Shown: positions 1 to 7,073, counted from the stretch's first letter. The stretch is 10,113 bases of DNA from Bradyrhizobiaceae bacterium (GCA_947475855.1 CANJPN010000191.1:1-10113); one strand, 5' to 3'. Program-made: numbers and translations. The notes: a model not told the origin generated them from the letters alone.

Positions 1-26
1 ACCTTGATGCCGGCACGTGCGTTCAT
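1..26 (-). CDS. Possible 5' end of next minus-strand gene (partial)
   Basis: Two adjacent ATG codons (27-29 and 24-26) open a frame that runs off the left edge and would begin M-M-N-A-R-A-G-I-K. A GAGG element (complement of 32-35) lies 5 nt before the second ATG, so 26 is the better start. Only eight codons are visible, so no function can be given. It would be the next gene after mrp in the same direction. Confidence 0.3.
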
Positions 27-128
27 CATAGCCTCGCTGCGGGGCGTGACAGTTTCGGTTTATACCGCGTCAGCCGCTCGCGACGTAAAATAGCATCGGG
101 AGGCGGGTTTGTCGTGGCTATCGAACCG
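27..128. other. Intergenic region downstream of mrp
   Basis: About 100 nt separate the mrp stop from the possible next gene. I see no convincing intrinsic terminator: no GC-rich stem followed by a T run in the minus direction. A TATAAA box (complement of about 59-64) with a poor -35 candidate about 19 nt upstream is too weak to call a promoter. The segment next to mrp carries an 11-bp tandem repeat, listed separately. Confidence 0.4.
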
Positions 129-138
129 CTATCGAACC
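117..138. repeat. 11-bp tandem repeat at the mrp stop codon
   Basis: The unit GCTATCGAACC occurs twice in perfect head-to-tail register (117-127 and 128-138), followed by GCT as the beginning of a third copy. The mrp stop codon TAG (complement of 129-131) lies in the second unit. It looks like a slippage duplication that touches only the end of the protein and the 3' flank. Confidence 0.8.
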
Positions 139-1229
139 GCTGCCCCAGAGCGACTGCGGCCGGGCTGCAATCGAGCCCAGATCTGTTGCGCGATGCTTCG
201 GTAGGTTTCGGCGTGGGGGCTATCGGGTTCGCTGACGACGATGGGCAAGCCGGCGTCTGAGCGTTCGCGGATTATTGGATCCAGTGCGATCTCGCCGAGA
301 AGAGGTACACCGAGACGGGCGGCTTCCTTTGCGGCGCCGCCGTGGGAGAAGATTTCGTGGCGCTTGCCACATTCGTCGCACACGAAATAGCTCATGTTCT
401 CGACTATCCCGAGGATGGGCACATCGACCTGCTGGAACATCGCGACGCCCTTGCGGGCGTCGATCAGGGCGAGGTCCTGGGGCGTCGATACGATGACGGC
501 GCCGGAAAGGTGGGCGTTCTGCGCCATCGTCAGCTGTGCGTCGCCGGTGCCGGGAGGCATGTCGACGATCAGCACATCGAGAGGCCCCCATGCAACGTCA
601 CGCAACATCTGCGTGATTGCGCCCATCACCATTGGGCCGCGCCAGACGAGGGCTTTCGCTTCGTCGACGACGAAGCCGATCGACATGACTTTGACACCGT
701 AGCCGTCGAGGGGCACGAGTGTGCGCTCGCCGATTACGGTGGGTTTGGCGCGAAGGCCGAAAAGCTTCGGCATCGACGGGCCGTAAATGTCGGCGTCCAG
801 GATGCCGACCTGCAGGCCTAGGCCCTTCAGGGCGAGTGCTATGTTGCAGGCTGTCGTCGATTTGCCGACGCCGCCCTTGCCCGAGGCCACGGCGACGATG
901 TGCCGGACGGCAGCGAGGGCGGGGAAGCTAGTGGCAGGAGCGCTTGCTTGGTTTGGCTTCGCGGGCGCTGCGCTGCGCTCAGCGTTGAGTGAGACGGTTG
1001 CCGATGTGACGCCGGCTATTTCGGCGGCGGCCACCTGGGCGGCGCTTCTTGCAGCTTCCCAGCTCGCGGCTTCGGTTGGCGAGACGGCTATGAAGAAATA
1101 CGCCCGGCCGTTGCGCACGATGATCTCGGACAGGCGTCCGCCGTCGCCGAGCGGTGCACCGTCTGGTCCGCGGATCGCGGCAACGCGAGTGCGGATTTCC
1201 GTTTGCAGCTCTGGGTCTGGTTTGCTCAT
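129..1229 (-). CDS. mrp: Mrp/NBP35 (ApbC-type) iron-sulfur cluster carrier ATPase
   Basis: This 366-residue protein is a P-loop ATPase of the Mrp/NBP35 family, cytoplasmic scaffolds that bind a [4Fe-4S] cluster between two subunits and pass it to apo-enzymes. Residues 1-85 form a MIP18/DUF59-like domain, followed by an Ala/Pro-rich linker to about 105. The MinD-like ATPase domain has the deviant Walker A SGKGGVGKST (116-125) with its signature lysine, the switch motif DADIYGPSMP (145-154) and Walker B-like VDMPPGTGD (222-230). The bridging CxxC is C284/C287 in YFVCDECGKR. Length and motif order are normal for alphaproteobacterial Mrp. The start is ATG with only a weak purine stretch before it, 10 nt after the stop of the membrane-protein gene, so it is probably co-transcribed. 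Its place behind an enzyme needing five [4Fe-4S] clusters suggests cluster supply, but that is inference; Mrp also serves other targets. Confidence 0.95.
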   Translation of the reverse strand: MSKPDPELQTEIRTRVAAIRGPDGAPLGDGGRLSEIIVRNGRAYFFIAVSPTEAASWEAARSAAQVAAAEIAGVTSATVSLNAERSAAPAKPNQASAPATSFPALAAVRHIVAVASGKGGVGKSTTACNIALALKGLGLQVGILDADIYGPSMPKLFGLRAKPTVIGERTLVPLDGYGVKVMSIGFVVDEAKALVWRGPMVMGAITQMLRDVAWGPLDVLIVDMPPGTGDAQLTMAQNAHLSGAVIVSTPQDLALIDARKGVAMFQQVDVPILGIVENMSYFVCDECGKRHEIFSHGGAAKEAARLGVPLLGEIALDPIIRERSDAGLPIVVSEPDSPHAETYRSIAQQIWARLQPGRSRSGAAVR

Positions 1230-1239
1230 GGCTCTGAGT

Positions 1240-1830
1240 TTAGAGCCCCATGCGAAAGCGCGCCATGATCGCGATGATCGCGACCTGCATCAGTCCCTGC
1301 AGCGCGATGATGTAGAAGTAGTTGGCGGACAGGCGGGCGATGCGCTCGCGGTCGGGTTCTGCCTTGATCAACTCGAAATAGACGCGGATCTGCGTCGGCA
1401 GGAGAATGCCGAGGCCCTGCACGGTCAATACGGTGATCACGACGAGCGCGCCCACGACCCACCAATAGGCGGGATAAGGGGCTGCGAGATAGCCCAGGTC
1501 TCGGGCGAGATACCAGCCGGTGGTGCCTGTGATGATGGATATCGTGGGCAGCAGGAACATGGTGCGCGGCGTGAGTTGGGTCATCACCGCGCGGCGGACC
1601 TCGAATGGCGTACGGCGCAAAGCCGGGCCGACGACGAAGCCCATGAAGAGGTCGATGCCGGTCCAGAGCAAGCCGGCTGCCACATGTAGGAAGTTAAGTG
1701 CCCAGAGGTTGCCGGAAAGGATCACAGCGATCATTGCGGCGAGGGCTGCGGCGACCCAGTACAGGTTCGACCAGTCGATCGGGGCCGGCTCGAACAGTAT
1801 AGGGTCAGGAGGCTCAGTCGTCGTCGTCAC
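1240..1830 (-). CDS. Five-helix integral membrane protein, function unknown
   Basis: The 196-residue product has about five hydrophobic helices, near residues 23-43, 44-68, 91-110, 121-145 and 170-190. The second carries the pattern LHVAAGLLWTGIDLF (48-62), with His49 and Trp56. This resembles the first helices of DUF2269/CopD-like and urate-oxidase-like membrane proteins, where a helix-borne histidine can bind heme; heme binding here is unproven. There is no signal peptide; the N-terminus is a short acidic, Thr/Pro-rich cytoplasmic-type tail. The start is GTG at 1830 and no good Shine-Dalgarno is visible, so translation may be coupled to the 53-residue gene whose stop is 13 nt upstream. Located between the formate dehydrogenase genes and mrp, it may be an accessory membrane protein, but I cannot assign a role. 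Confidence 0.75.
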   Translation of the reverse strand: MTTTTEPPDPILFEPAPIDWSNLYWVAAALAAMIAVILSGNLWALNFLHVAAGLLWTGIDLFMGFVVGPALRRTPFEVRRAVMTQLTPRTMFLLPTISIITGTTGWYLARDLGYLAAPYPAYWWVVGALVVITVLTVQGLGILLPTQIRVYFELIKAEPDRERIARLSANYFYIIALQGLMQVAIIAIMARFRMGL

Positions 1831-1843
1831 GTCTGCGACGCCG

Positions 1844-2005
1844 TCAGTGCGGCGCCGGGCGGTTCACGCCGTCCTTGGCGAAGTCGAGCCGGACGCCGGA
1901 GGTGGTGTTGGCCCGGTCGCTCGTGGACTGGACACTCTCCAGAACCATGGCCGCAACTCCCGCCAATACGAAGGCCGCCAACAGTCCGAAAAGAAATGCG
2001 CGCAT
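1844..2005 (-). CDS. Small single-span membrane protein (53 aa)
   Basis: The reading frame is open for 91 codons from an ATG at 2119, but that start lies inside the 3' end of the gamma-subunit gene and its first 38 codons are polar, without a recognisable domain. I choose the internal ATG at 2005, which has GGTGA 4 nt upstream and begins MRAFLFGLLAAFVLAGVAAM, a classic membrane segment or uncleaved signal anchor. The remaining 33 residues are polar (Ser/Thr/Asp/Asn) and contain no cysteine or histidine before the final His. It sits 82 nt after the gamma gene and 13 nt before the five-helix membrane protein. It could be a small stabilising subunit of a membrane complex, but nothing in the sequence proves this. 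Confidence 0.65.
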   Translation of the reverse strand: MRAFLFGLLAAFVLAGVAAMVLESVQSTSDRANTTSGVRLDFAKDGVNRPAPH

Positions 2006-2050
2006 GTCGTCACCGGTCTCATCGCGAAGTTGCGTCGGGTTGGGTCGAAG

Positions 2051-2073
2051 GGCAGCCGGTTCGGCCGGCTGCC
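2051..2073 (-). terminator. Strong stem-loop just after the gamma-subunit gene
   Basis: GGCAGCCGG (2051-2059) and CCGGCTGCC (2065-2073) form a perfect 9-bp GC-rich stem with a 5-nt loop, 14 nt past the gamma stop codon. In the minus transcript no U run follows, so it is not a standard intrinsic terminator. It could instead stop 3' exonucleases and stabilise the upstream fdh message, or reduce read-through into the small membrane genes. The hairpin itself is certain; its role is not. Confidence 0.45.
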
Positions 2074-2087
2074 GCTGGAACCCAGAA

Positions 2088-3119
2088 CTATTCAGCGGGC
2101 GTCGGCTTGCCCTGTACATCCTTGGGGATGACCTTGGCGGCCCAGATCGAATGATGCTGCTTGGCCCAGTTGACGTCGACCTTGCCGGTGCCCATCGACC
2201 AGAACGCGCCCTGCATGCCGAGTGTGCCGATGTAGATGTGGGCCAGGATGACCGCGATCATCACCACCGCGATGATGCCATGCCACATCGATACGGATTG
2301 CAGACCGGCGATCGTGGAGGTGTAGTCGGGTATATTACTTGGCGCGCTGTAGAACGGGAACATCAGCGCGTAGCCCGTCGCCGAGAGCAATACGCCACCG
2401 ACGATCGTCACCCAGAAGACGACCTTCTGGCCGGCATTGAATTTTCCGGCAGGGGGGTGTTTCTTTCCGATAATTCCACCGCCTTGCGCGATCCAGCGGA
2501 AATCGTTCGGCATCGGCAGATTATAGACGACCCATTGCAGGAACATCATGATGAGGCCGAGCACGAAAGCGAAGCTCATGTAATTGTGCAGATACTTGGC
2601 CCACTGGGATACGAGCGTGAATGCGTCAGCACCAAGTATCGGCAGCAGGAACTGCCGGCCATAGGTGACGTTGAGGCCTGACAGGGCGAGCACGATGAAC
2701 GCGGTTGCGGTCATCCAGTGCCCGAAGCGTTCGACGGAGTTGAAACGCTGGATCTGCCGGCCCGACAGGCCGTCGTCGACCTTGATGCGGCCCTTCACAG
2801 CGAAGAACGCCAGAAGCAGGACGATCATGCCGACGATCACGCCTGCGCCGAGCCGCGGCAGCGTTTTCTCCCGCCAGACGACCCAATCGCGGCCCTCGGG
2901 CTGAATCAGCGTTGCGGACCTGTGGTCCGGGATCGATACGCGGCCTTCGAGAGACTGGTGACCGCCGGGCTTCAGCGCGTCGAGCAACTGCTGCTCCTTG
3001 ACGCTGTCGGCGGTAGGGTTCACGCGCGAGGGTTGCTGCGCCATGGCGGGCAGTGCGACTGCAATCCCGAGCAGCAGGGCGCATGCTGTAAATGTGCGGC
3101 GCAAATAGGTGAAGGACAT
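2088..3119 (-). CDS. fdh3C: Formate dehydrogenase gamma subunit, cytochrome b556 (FDH3/FdoI type)
   Basis: This membrane subunit carries two b hemes and passes electrons from the beta subunit to quinone. I start it at ATG 3119 (343 aa), not at the upstream in-frame ATG 3236. An AGGAGG sequence lies 11 nt before 3119, and translation then begins with a good signal peptide ending ALPAMA-QQ (about residues 23-29). After a soluble stretch to about 88 come hydrophobic spans near 92-108, 136-153, 181-200, 234-255 and 280-300. Histidines in the right places for heme ligands are H134 (RFGHWM), H178 (YLHNYM), H280 and H294; the last pair is spaced 14 residues apart, as in E. coli FdnI. Compared with the roughly 217-residue FdnI, this protein has an extra N-terminal signal peptide, periplasmic segment and transmembrane helix, the usual form for this subfamily. 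It lies 118 nt after the beta gene. Confidence 0.93.
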   Translation of the reverse strand: MSFTYLRRTFTACALLLGIAVALPAMAQQPSRVNPTADSVKEQQLLDALKPGGHQSLEGRVSIPDHRSATLIQPEGRDWVVWREKTLPRLGAGVIVGMIVLLLAFFAVKGRIKVDDGLSGRQIQRFNSVERFGHWMTATAFIVLALSGLNVTYGRQFLLPILGADAFTLVSQWAKYLHNYMSFAFVLGLIMMFLQWVVYNLPMPNDFRWIAQGGGIIGKKHPPAGKFNAGQKVVFWVTIVGGVLLSATGYALMFPFYSAPSNIPDYTSTIAGLQSVSMWHGIIAVVMIAVILAHIYIGTLGMQGAFWSMGTGKVDVNWAKQHHSIWAAKVIPKDVQGKPTPAE

Positions 3120-3137
3120 TTCGATCCGTGCCTCCTG

Positions 3138-3176
3138 TGCAGCCTCGCGGCTGCAGCGCCCGCTCGATCGGCGGGC
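3138..3176. promoter_or_regulatory. Tandem hairpins in the beta-gamma spacer, next to the gamma ribosome binding site
   Basis: Two perfect stems lie side by side. TGCAGCC/GGCTGCA (3138-3144 with 3149-3155) closes a 4-nt loop that reads GCGA in the transcript, a GNRA tetraloop, and ends 1 nt before the AGGAGG (complement of 3131-3136) of the gamma gene. GCCCGC/GCGGGC (3158-3163 with 3171-3176) closes a 7-nt loop. On the plus strand the second stem is followed by TTTTTCTTC, which has the shape of an intrinsic terminator for antisense transcripts. The stems may set the ratio of gamma to alpha/beta translation or protect processed mRNA ends; this is inference. Confidence 0.45.
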
Positions 3177-3237
3177 TTTTTCTTCGATCCGATAGCGGGG
3201 AGCCGGCCGGCGCGAAACCAGTCGGCGCCCCGGCAAA

Positions 3238-3834
3238 TCAAGTCTGGATCGACTCCTTGTAGGCCGTCTTCCAGCCCCACGCGCCGGAGCCGTAGCCGCG
3301 CTTCGTCACGCGCTCCTTGTAGATTTCGGCGATGATGTTGCCGTCGCCGGCGAGCAGCGCCTTCGTCGAGCACATCTCGGCGCAAAGCGGCAACTTGCCT
3401 TCGGCCAAGCGGTTGCGGCCGTAGGACGCGTACTCGACCAGCGTCATGTCGGCCTCGGGGCCGCCGGCGCAGTAGGTGCACTTGTCCATCTTGCCGCGGC
3501 TGCCGAAGTTCGCTTTCTTCGGATACTGCGGCGCGCCGAATGGGCAGGCGTAGAAGCAGTAGCCGCAGCCGATACAGAGCGACTTCGAGTGGAGTACGAC
3601 GCCGTCTGCAGTGGTGTAGAAGCAGTCGACGGGGCACACGGCGGCGCATGGCGCATCCGTACAGTGCATGCAGGCCATCGAGATCGAGCGTTCGCCGGGC
3701 TTACCGTCGTTGATGGTGACGACACGGCGGCGGTTGATGCCCCAGGGCACCTCGTTCTCGTTCTTGCAGGCGGTGACGCAGGCGTTGCATTCGATGCAGC
3801 GGTCCGCGTCGCAGAGAAACTTCAAGCGAGCCAT
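3238..3834 (-). CDS. fdh3B: Formate dehydrogenase beta subunit, four [4Fe-4S] ferredoxin protein (FDH3 type)
   Basis: The 198-residue electron-transfer subunit links the catalytic subunit to cytochrome b. Sixteen ligand cysteines for four [4Fe-4S] clusters are visible: C13/C16/C19/C23 (CIECNACVTAC), C55/C58/C63/C67 (CMHCTDAPCAAVC), C87/C90/C93/C97 (CIGCGYCFYAC) and C119/C122 with C151/C155. The pairing of near and distant groups follows the DmsB/FdnH family. There is no signal peptide, so it is presumably exported by Tat together with the alpha subunit. Unlike E. coli FdnH (about 294 aa) there is no C-terminal transmembrane anchor; the protein ends soon after the last cluster motif. The start is ATG with a GGGAG sequence 6 nt upstream that overlaps the stop region of the alpha gene. 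The gap of 11 nt argues for coupled translation. Confidence 0.95.
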   Translation of the reverse strand: MARLKFLCDADRCIECNACVTACKNENEVPWGINRRRVVTINDGKPGERSISMACMHCTDAPCAAVCPVDCFYTTADGVVLHSKSLCIGCGYCFYACPFGAPQYPKKANFGSRGKMDKCTYCAGGPEADMTLVEYASYGRNRLAEGKLPLCAEMCSTKALLAGDGNIIAEIYKERVTKRGYGSGAWGWKTAYKESIQT

Positions 3835-3845
3835 AGCTTTCTCCC

Positions 3846-6842
3846 TTACGCGGCTTTGATCTGGCAGAGGGTGACCTTGCCCTCGTGCATCGCCGTTACC
3901 GGATCGAAGCCGTAGGTGGTGATGATGTTCACGGACTCACCGAGCACGATTGGATCGGTGCCGGCGGGGTAGTTCTTGCGGTGATCCTCGCCCTGGTACC
4001 AGCCGCCGAAATGGAACGGCATCCACGTGACACCCTTGCCGACACGCTCGGTCACGAGGGCCTTCATGCGGGTCCACTTGTCCTTTGCCATTTCCGGGCC
4101 CTGGACGAGCACCCACTGGCCATCCTTGATGTTGCGGGCGGCCGCGTCGACAGGATTGATCTCGACGAACATGTCCTGCTGCAGCTCGGCGAGCCACTTG
4201 TTGGATCGCGTTTCCTCGCCACCGCCTTCGTATTCGACCAAACGGCCGGATGACAAAATGAGCGGGAAGTCCTTCGCGATCCCCTTTTCCACCGCAGCCT
4301 TCTGAATAGAGGCGCCCTGATTGGGAAGCCGGAAGTGACGGAAGTCCGGGCGCGTCGGATACTTTGCAACGAGATCGACGCGGGGCGAGTAGATCGGTTC
4401 TCGATGCGTCGGCACCGGGTCGGGCAGGTCCCACGCTACGGCACGGGCCTTGCCATTGCCGTAGGGCGTACAACCGTGCGCGATGGCAACTCGTTGGATG
4501 CCGCCGGAAAGGTCGATGGCCCACGAGACCGTGTCGGGCGTATTGCCGCCGATCCGGTTGATGGTTTCGAGTTCGACAGGCGTGAGGTCCTTGTCCCAGC
4601 CGAGGCGCTTCAACATCGCAAACGTGAATTCCGGGTAGCCGTCTGTGAGTTCGCTATCCTTGGAGAACACGCCATTGGCCAGCAAGCTCTCACGGACTTC
4701 CTTCTCGACCTCCTTGCCGTCCTCCATGACCTTCGTCTTGGTGACGCGCTCGATGCCGAATCGCGGACGGAAGGTACCGCCGCCATCCTTCACCGCCATG
4801 GTCGTATTGTAGAGGATTGGCGAGCCGGGATGGCGCATCTCCGGTGTGCCCCAGCAGGGCCAAGGGAGACCATAGTGATCGCCCGCGATCTCGGCGGGGG
4901 CTCCCGGCAGCGAGCGAAGGGTCACGATGTCGAACTTGTCCTGGTTGGCCATGTGCGCCTTGAGGCGCTCCGGCGACTGGCCGCAATATCCCGTCGACCA
5001 ACCGCCGCGATTGATTTCCCGGAGAACTGATTCCGGTGACGGTTCGTCGCCGAATTTGCCTTTCACCAGCTGGATGTTCTTGAACATGCGGTCGGCAAAG
5101 CCGAGCTTCTTGGCCAATTCGTACAAGACCCAATAGTCGTTGGCGCTTTCGAAGATCGGTTCCACGATCTTCTCGCCCCATTGGATCGAGCGGTTGGAGG
5201 CCGTTCGCGAACCAGAGCACTCGAGCTGAGTCGAAATCGGCAGCAGATAGGTGTTGTCCTTGCGGTTGCCGAGCGAGATGAAGTTGGTCGGGTGCGGGTC
5301 GGCGACGACGAGGAGGTCGAGGGCTGCGAGCCCTTTTACGAACTCGGGCATGCGCGGCACCGTGTTGCCGCCGTGGCCGAACACGACAGCTGCCTTGACA
5401 TTATCGCGCTGGGTCACCTGATCCTTCGGCAGGGTGGCCGCATCGAACCAACGGGTCGATGGAATACCCGGCATGTTGCGCATATTGACGGTCGTATTAT
5501 TCGGACCGGGAATCTTGTCGAAGCGGCCGTCGAGCCAATCGTACTCGACCTCCCAGACGCGGCTCCAATGACGCCAAGCAGGATCTGCGAGGCCGTAATA
5601 GAGTGGGAGCGTGCCAATATCGACGCCGAGGTCGGTTGCGCCCTGCACGTTGCAATGTCCACGGAAGATGTTTGCACCCGTCCCTGGGAAGCCGACGTTA
5701 CCCGTCGCCAGCAGCAGGATGCAGGAGGCGCGCACGTTGGCAGTGCCGACGGTATGCTGGGTCTGGCCCATGCACCAGATCAGCGTCGATGGCTTCTGCT
5801 TGGCGAACATCTCCGCGACGCGCTTCAGTTGCTCACCGGGAACACCCGTGATGTCCTCGACCGTCTTGGGATCGTACTTCTTCACCTCGGCGCGGATCTC
5901 GTCCATGCCGTAGACGCGCTGCTCAATGAACTTGGCGTCCTCCCACTTGTTCTCGAAGATGTGCCACAGCATGCCCCACAGCACCGGAATATCGGTGCCT
6001 GAGCGGATGCGCACGTACTCGTTGGCGTGTGCGGCGGTGCGCGTCATGCGGGGATCGATGACGATCAGATTGGCTCGATTCAACTCCTTGCCGGACAGCA
6101 CATGCTGCATCGATACCGGATGCGCCTCGGCCGGGTTGCCGCCCATGATGATGGCGGTCTTGGCGTTGCGGATGTCGTTGTAGGAGTTGGTCTGCGCACC
6201 GTAGCCCCAGGTGTTTGCGACACCCGCGACCGTCGTCGAGTGGCAAATGCGCGCCTGATGGTCGACCGAGTTGGTGCCCCAGAATGCCGCGAACTTGCGG
6301 AACAGATACGCGCCCTCGTTGGAGAACTTGGCCGAGCCGAGCAACCACACGGAGTCCGCCCCGGATTTCTCGCGGATCACGTTCATCTTCTGGGAGACCT
6401 CGGTCAGCGCCACGTCCCACGTGATGCGCTGCCACTGGCCGTTGACCAGCTTCATCGGATACTTGAGGCGTCGGTCGCCGTGCACGACCTCGCGGATGGC
6501 CGCGCCCTTGGCGCAATGCGTGCCGCGATTGATCGGTGATTCCCAGGCGGGCTCCTGCCCGACCCACACGCCGTCCTGGACTTCCGCGATCACGGTGCAG
6601 CCGACCGAGCAGTGCGTGCAGATGTTCTTCTTGCGCTCGATCTTGACGCCGGGCTTCACGGGACCGGCTTCGGCCTTTCTCACGCCGGTCACGCCGAGCG
6701 AGCCGACTGCGGCGACGCCGCCCACGGCCAGGCCCGAACGGGCGAGGAACGAGCGTCGGTCGAGCTTCTGACCGCCGGTTTCGACGAGTGCGCTCCTCAG
6801 CGAGGATGCGCGGGCAGTGGATTCCTTGCGCCGGATCAGCAC
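3846..6842 (-). CDS. fdh3A: Formate dehydrogenase alpha (catalytic) subunit, Mo/W-bis-MGD, Tat-exported, Cys type
   Basis: This 998-residue enzyme oxidises formate to CO2 on the periplasmic side. The start is GTG at 6842, supported by AAGGAGG 7 nt upstream. The N-terminus has a long polar lead and then the twin-arginine signal LDRRSFLARSG (27-37) with a hydrophobic stretch to about 53. C75, C78, C82 and C110 bind the proximal [4Fe-4S] cluster. Cys200-His201 (QARICHSTT) stands where E. coli FdnG has selenocysteine-His; the codon is TGC, so this is a cysteine enzyme needing no Sec machinery. Cofactor-binding landmarks include VIDPRMTRTA (261-270) and RGHCNVQGATDLG (394-406). The C-terminal dinucleotide-binding domain spans about 859-985. 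Length agrees with the FdnG/FdoG/Fdh3A family. It lies 27 nt after the Tat peptide gene and 11 nt before the beta gene. Whether the metal is Mo or W cannot be read from the sequence. Confidence 0.96.
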   Translation of the reverse strand: MLIRRKESTARASSLRSALVETGGQKLDRRSFLARSGLAVGGVAAVGSLGVTGVRKAEAGPVKPGVKIERKKNICTHCSVGCTVIAEVQDGVWVGQEPAWESPINRGTHCAKGAAIREVVHGDRRLKYPMKLVNGQWQRITWDVALTEVSQKMNVIREKSGADSVWLLGSAKFSNEGAYLFRKFAAFWGTNSVDHQARICHSTTVAGVANTWGYGAQTNSYNDIRNAKTAIIMGGNPAEAHPVSMQHVLSGKELNRANLIVIDPRMTRTAAHANEYVRIRSGTDIPVLWGMLWHIFENKWEDAKFIEQRVYGMDEIRAEVKKYDPKTVEDITGVPGEQLKRVAEMFAKQKPSTLIWCMGQTQHTVGTANVRASCILLLATGNVGFPGTGANIFRGHCNVQGATDLGVDIGTLPLYYGLADPAWRHWSRVWEVEYDWLDGRFDKIPGPNNTTVNMRNMPGIPSTRWFDAATLPKDQVTQRDNVKAAVVFGHGGNTVPRMPEFVKGLAALDLLVVADPHPTNFISLGNRKDNTYLLPISTQLECSGSRTASNRSIQWGEKIVEPIFESANDYWVLYELAKKLGFADRMFKNIQLVKGKFGDEPSPESVLREINRGGWSTGYCGQSPERLKAHMANQDKFDIVTLRSLPGAPAEIAGDHYGLPWPCWGTPEMRHPGSPILYNTTMAVKDGGGTFRPRFGIERVTKTKVMEDGKEVEKEVRESLLANGVFSKDSELTDGYPEFTFAMLKRLGWDKDLTPVELETINRIGGNTPDTVSWAIDLSGGIQRVAIAHGCTPYGNGKARAVAWDLPDPVPTHREPIYSPRVDLVAKYPTRPDFRHFRLPNQGASIQKAAVEKGIAKDFPLILSSGRLVEYEGGGEETRSNKWLAELQQDMFVEINPVDAAARNIKDGQWVLVQGPEMAKDKWTRMKALVTERVGKGVTWMPFHFGGWYQGEDHRKNYPAGTDPIVLGESVNIITTYGFDPVTAMHEGKVTLCQIKAA

Positions 6843-6869
6843 GGTGATGCCTCCTTGCCAGCTATGAGA

Positions 6870-7073
6870 TCAATAACGGTTGGTGCGGTAGAAGGCCTTG
6901 ACGTGGTCCGTCTCGCGATAGCGGGCCTTCTTCTTGTCGTCTTCGCTCTCGGCGGCAATGGCGGGAGCTGGCGTGCCGACGGCGATGGCCGCGCTTGCTA
7001 CGCTCGCGCCGCCGATCGATTGCAGGAAGCCTCGGCGATCGACGGATTTCCCATCATCGTTCTTGGATTTCAT
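6870..7073 (-). CDS. Formate dehydrogenase region Tat-target peptide (TIGR02811 type)
   Basis: This 67-residue peptide matches what I know of the family named 'formate dehydrogenase region TAT target'. Residues 9-20 carry the twin-arginine motif (SVDRRGFLQS), followed by an Ala/Gly-rich hydrophobic stretch and a probable AxA cleavage site near residues 38-41. The mature part is only about 27 residues, highly charged, and ends in the family's characteristic RETDHVKAFYRTNRY. It contains no cysteine, so it binds no iron-sulfur cluster. The start is well fixed by GGGAGG 5 nt before ATG 7073. It sits directly before the catalytic subunit gene, 27 nt apart. A role as a tiny periplasmic subunit or assembly aid is plausible but unproven. 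Confidence 0.9.
   Translation of the reverse strand: MKSKNDDGKSVDRRGFLQSIGGASVASAAIAVGTPAPAIAAESEDDKKKARYRETDHVKAFYRTNRY

Noticed and set aside
787..1689. Long plus-strand open frame (300 codons) opposite mrp and the membrane protein
   Set aside because: It is antisense to two clear genes, crosses their boundary, has an Arg/Ala-rich composition typical of GC-rich mirror frames and shows no domain.
2006..2119. Longer version (91 aa) of the small membrane protein
   Set aside because: The extra part overlaps the end of the gamma gene, contains the hairpin 2051-2073 and does not look like protein sequence under selection.
1875..2681. Plus-strand open frame (268 codons) opposite the gamma gene
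   Set aside because: It mirrors the cytochrome b reading frame, is rich in Arg/Asp/His repeats and has no recognisable motif.
3120..3236. In-frame upstream ATG at 3236 for the gamma subunit
   Set aside because: It would put 39 basic residues before the signal peptide, overlap the beta stop and ignore the AGGAGG that fits ATG 3119.
5181..6002. Plus-strand open frame (273 codons) opposite the alpha gene
   Set aside because: It lies wholly within the catalytic subunit gene, on the other strand, as expected from third-position GC bias.
6243..6248. Possible selenocysteine site in the catalytic subunit
   Set aside because: The active-site codon is TGC (Cys200), followed by His, so no Sec insertion is needed.
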